DNA of 64,000 bases from Symsagittifera roscoffensis (taxonomy: Eukaryota > Xenacoelomorpha > Acoela > Convolutidae). The stretch spans positions 32,341,704-32,405,703 of the forward strand of contig NC_087070.1 of NCBI RefSeq assembly GCF_963678635.1. The letters run 5' to 3'. The number at the start of each line of letters is the position of its first letter. The first letter of the stretch is position 1. The translations under genes were made by a program, and so were the position numbers. Shown in pieces: positions 62,303 through 64,000 of the stretch. The notes under the pieces are model-generated. The model did not search any database, was not told the DNA's origin, and saw only the letters and a list, made by a program, of their open reading frames with translations.

Positions 62303-62849
62303 GTTTTGGGTTCTTAACTCGCTATTTTTAAAAATTTTTCTTACTTCAATTGAAATGTAAGAACCTCCTAGTTTTAAATTTCTGAATTCTTGTTTGTGAT
62401 ATTTTTTCATTAAAATATGTAGGTCTTTGTTTGTTATTTGAAACAAAAGTCTTTTGAACAAATATTAGTTTGAGCTGAAGTGTAAAGATTGAGCTAGAGT
62501 TTAACAGAAAATGAGCTGAGGTGTAAGGATACCGCGCTTACATGAAAGACCGAGCGCTTTGCCTTATAATATTCGAGAAAGTGGCACTAATTCGAACATT
62601 TTTGGTGGAGGAAAATTACGGTTTTCCAACATCCACTTGAGCGGGTCAAAACATACCAAATTTTGAACGAGCTTTTCAAAGTATCCATCGCAGAGTATTA
62701 GCATATGCCTGAAACATTATAGAGCAGAAACAAAAACAATAATTTCTGAAGCAGTGCGGTTGCTTTTCAACAAGTCTTCAGGATGATGGAGGGGTTTGTA
62801 ACGTCAATCCATGAATTTGAAACTCGTTGTTGCCAATGAAACTAATGAT
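62303..62849. other. No gene seen
   Basis: AT-rich DNA. It holds an imperfect duplicate of TTGAGCTGAAGTGTAAAGAT (62470, 62508) and nothing else that I can name. Confidence 0.4.
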
Positions 62850-63395
62850 GACGAGGCCAAACTTTTCATTTTGTGAACTGTAAGTGGATTCCGCAATAGG
62901 GCGAAAGCAGAACTGTTGCGGAATCCGCAAAATTGGTATTTTCTGTGACATTCTTTGCTGTTTTGGGTTCCACAGAAAAATAGCCAAATTAATGTGTTGC
63001 TCAAAACTTATCCAAAATCAAACAACTTTGCAACGGATCTCGCAAATTTGCGAGATCCGGAACAGTTTGTGAAATCCACAAGCAAATATCAAAATATATG
63101 TTAAATAACCTTAAGCTGTCGTGGAATCTGCAACTGTAAGTGAAACCCGCAAATTGTGAGCAGAAACCGCATAAACTTACATTAAGCTTACATTTGCGGA
63201 ATTCTGAACAACTACTTATTTTCACTCGTTTCAAAATCCGCAACAAAACTTATGTGCCCGCAAATTTACGTTACAAGTTTTTGTACGCGGAATCCGTTTA
63301 CATGTTGGAAAATTTAAAAAGGCTTGTCTCTGGAATCCAGGAACATACAGACACCAAGTTGTGCGCTTATAAAGTGCACAGTTTTGCTTCGTAAT
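62850..63395 (+). repeat. GCGGATTCCGC-word repeat family, copy 3
   Basis: GTGGATTCCGCAA, TTGCGGAATCCGCAAA, GCGGAATCCG and TAAGTG words recur. The family end GTCTCTGGAATCCAGGAACA and TGTGCGCTTATAAAGTGCAC matches copy 1 (10610-10965, reversed) and copy 2 (32750-33180). Confidence 0.78.
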
Positions 63396-64000
63396 GATTT
63401 TCTGAGCTAATTACCTTTAAAAAAGTTTTGTCAAAAAGAGCTCACTTTAGAAGAACTCAACAGAAAAATAAACTAACTTGCTTCAAAGTAAAAATACATT
63501 TTCCGGAAAACCATTACATTCCTAACCAAACTTGGAAGCTTTATCCGTCATTATTTCATATTCCAATAATGCAGATAAAAACATAACAACTAGTAAAGAA
63601 AATACAAAAGTTATTTTTTTTAAATTGGAAAAGGACAATCACGTTCACGTTCAATCAAAATATTTCTTGTACATTTTTAAAGCCAAGCGTCAGCGTTTTA
63701 AGCTCATTAGGATGTACTCATTTTTGGAAAATTCTCAAGAGGAAGTTTTTAAAATTGTGGATTCCGTCTTCCATATCTCGTTCCTCTGCCTCCGTTTGCT
63801 TTTCCTGTATTGGTATCTTGTTAACTATTCCCCTCACGGCTTGCCTAGCAAAAATTGCCACCTGATGAAGAACTCATTCAACGGTTAAGCATATCAGACC
63901 TTTGTGCCTTGTAAAGATCACCACCCCCACCCCCCCCCCCCCCCCCCCCCCGCACACACACTTTGAAATGGGGAGAAATAGTTAAAAAGATCCCTGGATT
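63396..64000. other. No clear gene; C22 run at 63930-63951
   Basis: A 118-codon plus-strand frame (63532-63888) is open but has no recognisable features. A homopolymer C run of 22, then CGCACACACA, closes the window. Such runs are error-prone in assembly. Confidence 0.4.

Overview
The window is eukaryotic and most likely from an invertebrate animal. The DNA is AT-rich, genes are split by very short GT-AG introns (about 42-76 nt where I can follow them), and chromatin and DNA-repair families (JmjC, SET, Artemis, RING) sit among many transposable elements. I cannot name the species. A 200-base run of N (35145-35344) marks an assembly gap.

Layout. 1-129 is the end of a hAT-like MITE. 552-7646 is a young Ty3/gypsy LTR element on the minus strand. 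Its right LTR is shared with a cut-down second copy (7647-8995). 9.2-10.2 kb has GCGGTTT word arrays and a degenerate tRNA-Arg. 10.6-17.6 kb holds an Artemis-like gene (probably decayed), two blocks of tandem repeats, an acidic/RG-rich ORF, a small RING-like protein and a JmjC-domain gene, all on the minus strand. 18.2-20.1 kb is repeats plus a long perfect hairpin. 20.3-24.2 kb is an unrecognised, largely decayed multi-exon gene with a triplicated 243-bp unit at its 5' end and a BRCT-like 3' end. 24.6-27.6 kb is an old Ty3/gypsy fossil with direct LTRs. At 27.9-32.2 kb two genes diverge from one short promoter region: a SET-domain region with upstream exons (minus) and an unknown five-exon gene (plus).

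35.3-58.1 kb is a tandem repeat of about 1.46 kb. One unit is split by a complete-looking Polinton/Maverick (38309-57139, 18.8 kb) with 212-266 bp terminal inverted repeats and a perfect 6-bp target duplication (TGTGAC). Empty copies of the same site lie in neighbouring repeat units. The Polinton has the usual set: protein-primed DNA polymerase B, retroviral-type integrase, adenain-like protease, packaging ATPase, major and minor capsid proteins, a pVI-like basic protein and a membrane protein. Less usual parts are an HUH-like replication protein, a PC4-like single-strand DNA-binding protein, a DEDD-exonuclease-like protein, paired small paralogues, and C2H2 zinc fingers fused to the N-terminus of the polymerase. 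Nearly all minus-strand genes overlap or abut, forming one compact block. The polymerase and one small gene read the other way from an intergenic region near 48.8-49.2 kb.

58-64 kb is AT-rich and I see no gene in it. It holds a hAT-like MITE, a duplicated block and the third copy of a repeat family rich in the palindromic word GCGGATTCCGC.

The exon models for the SET, JmjC and unknown genes come from reading frames and splice signals by eye and need transcript support.
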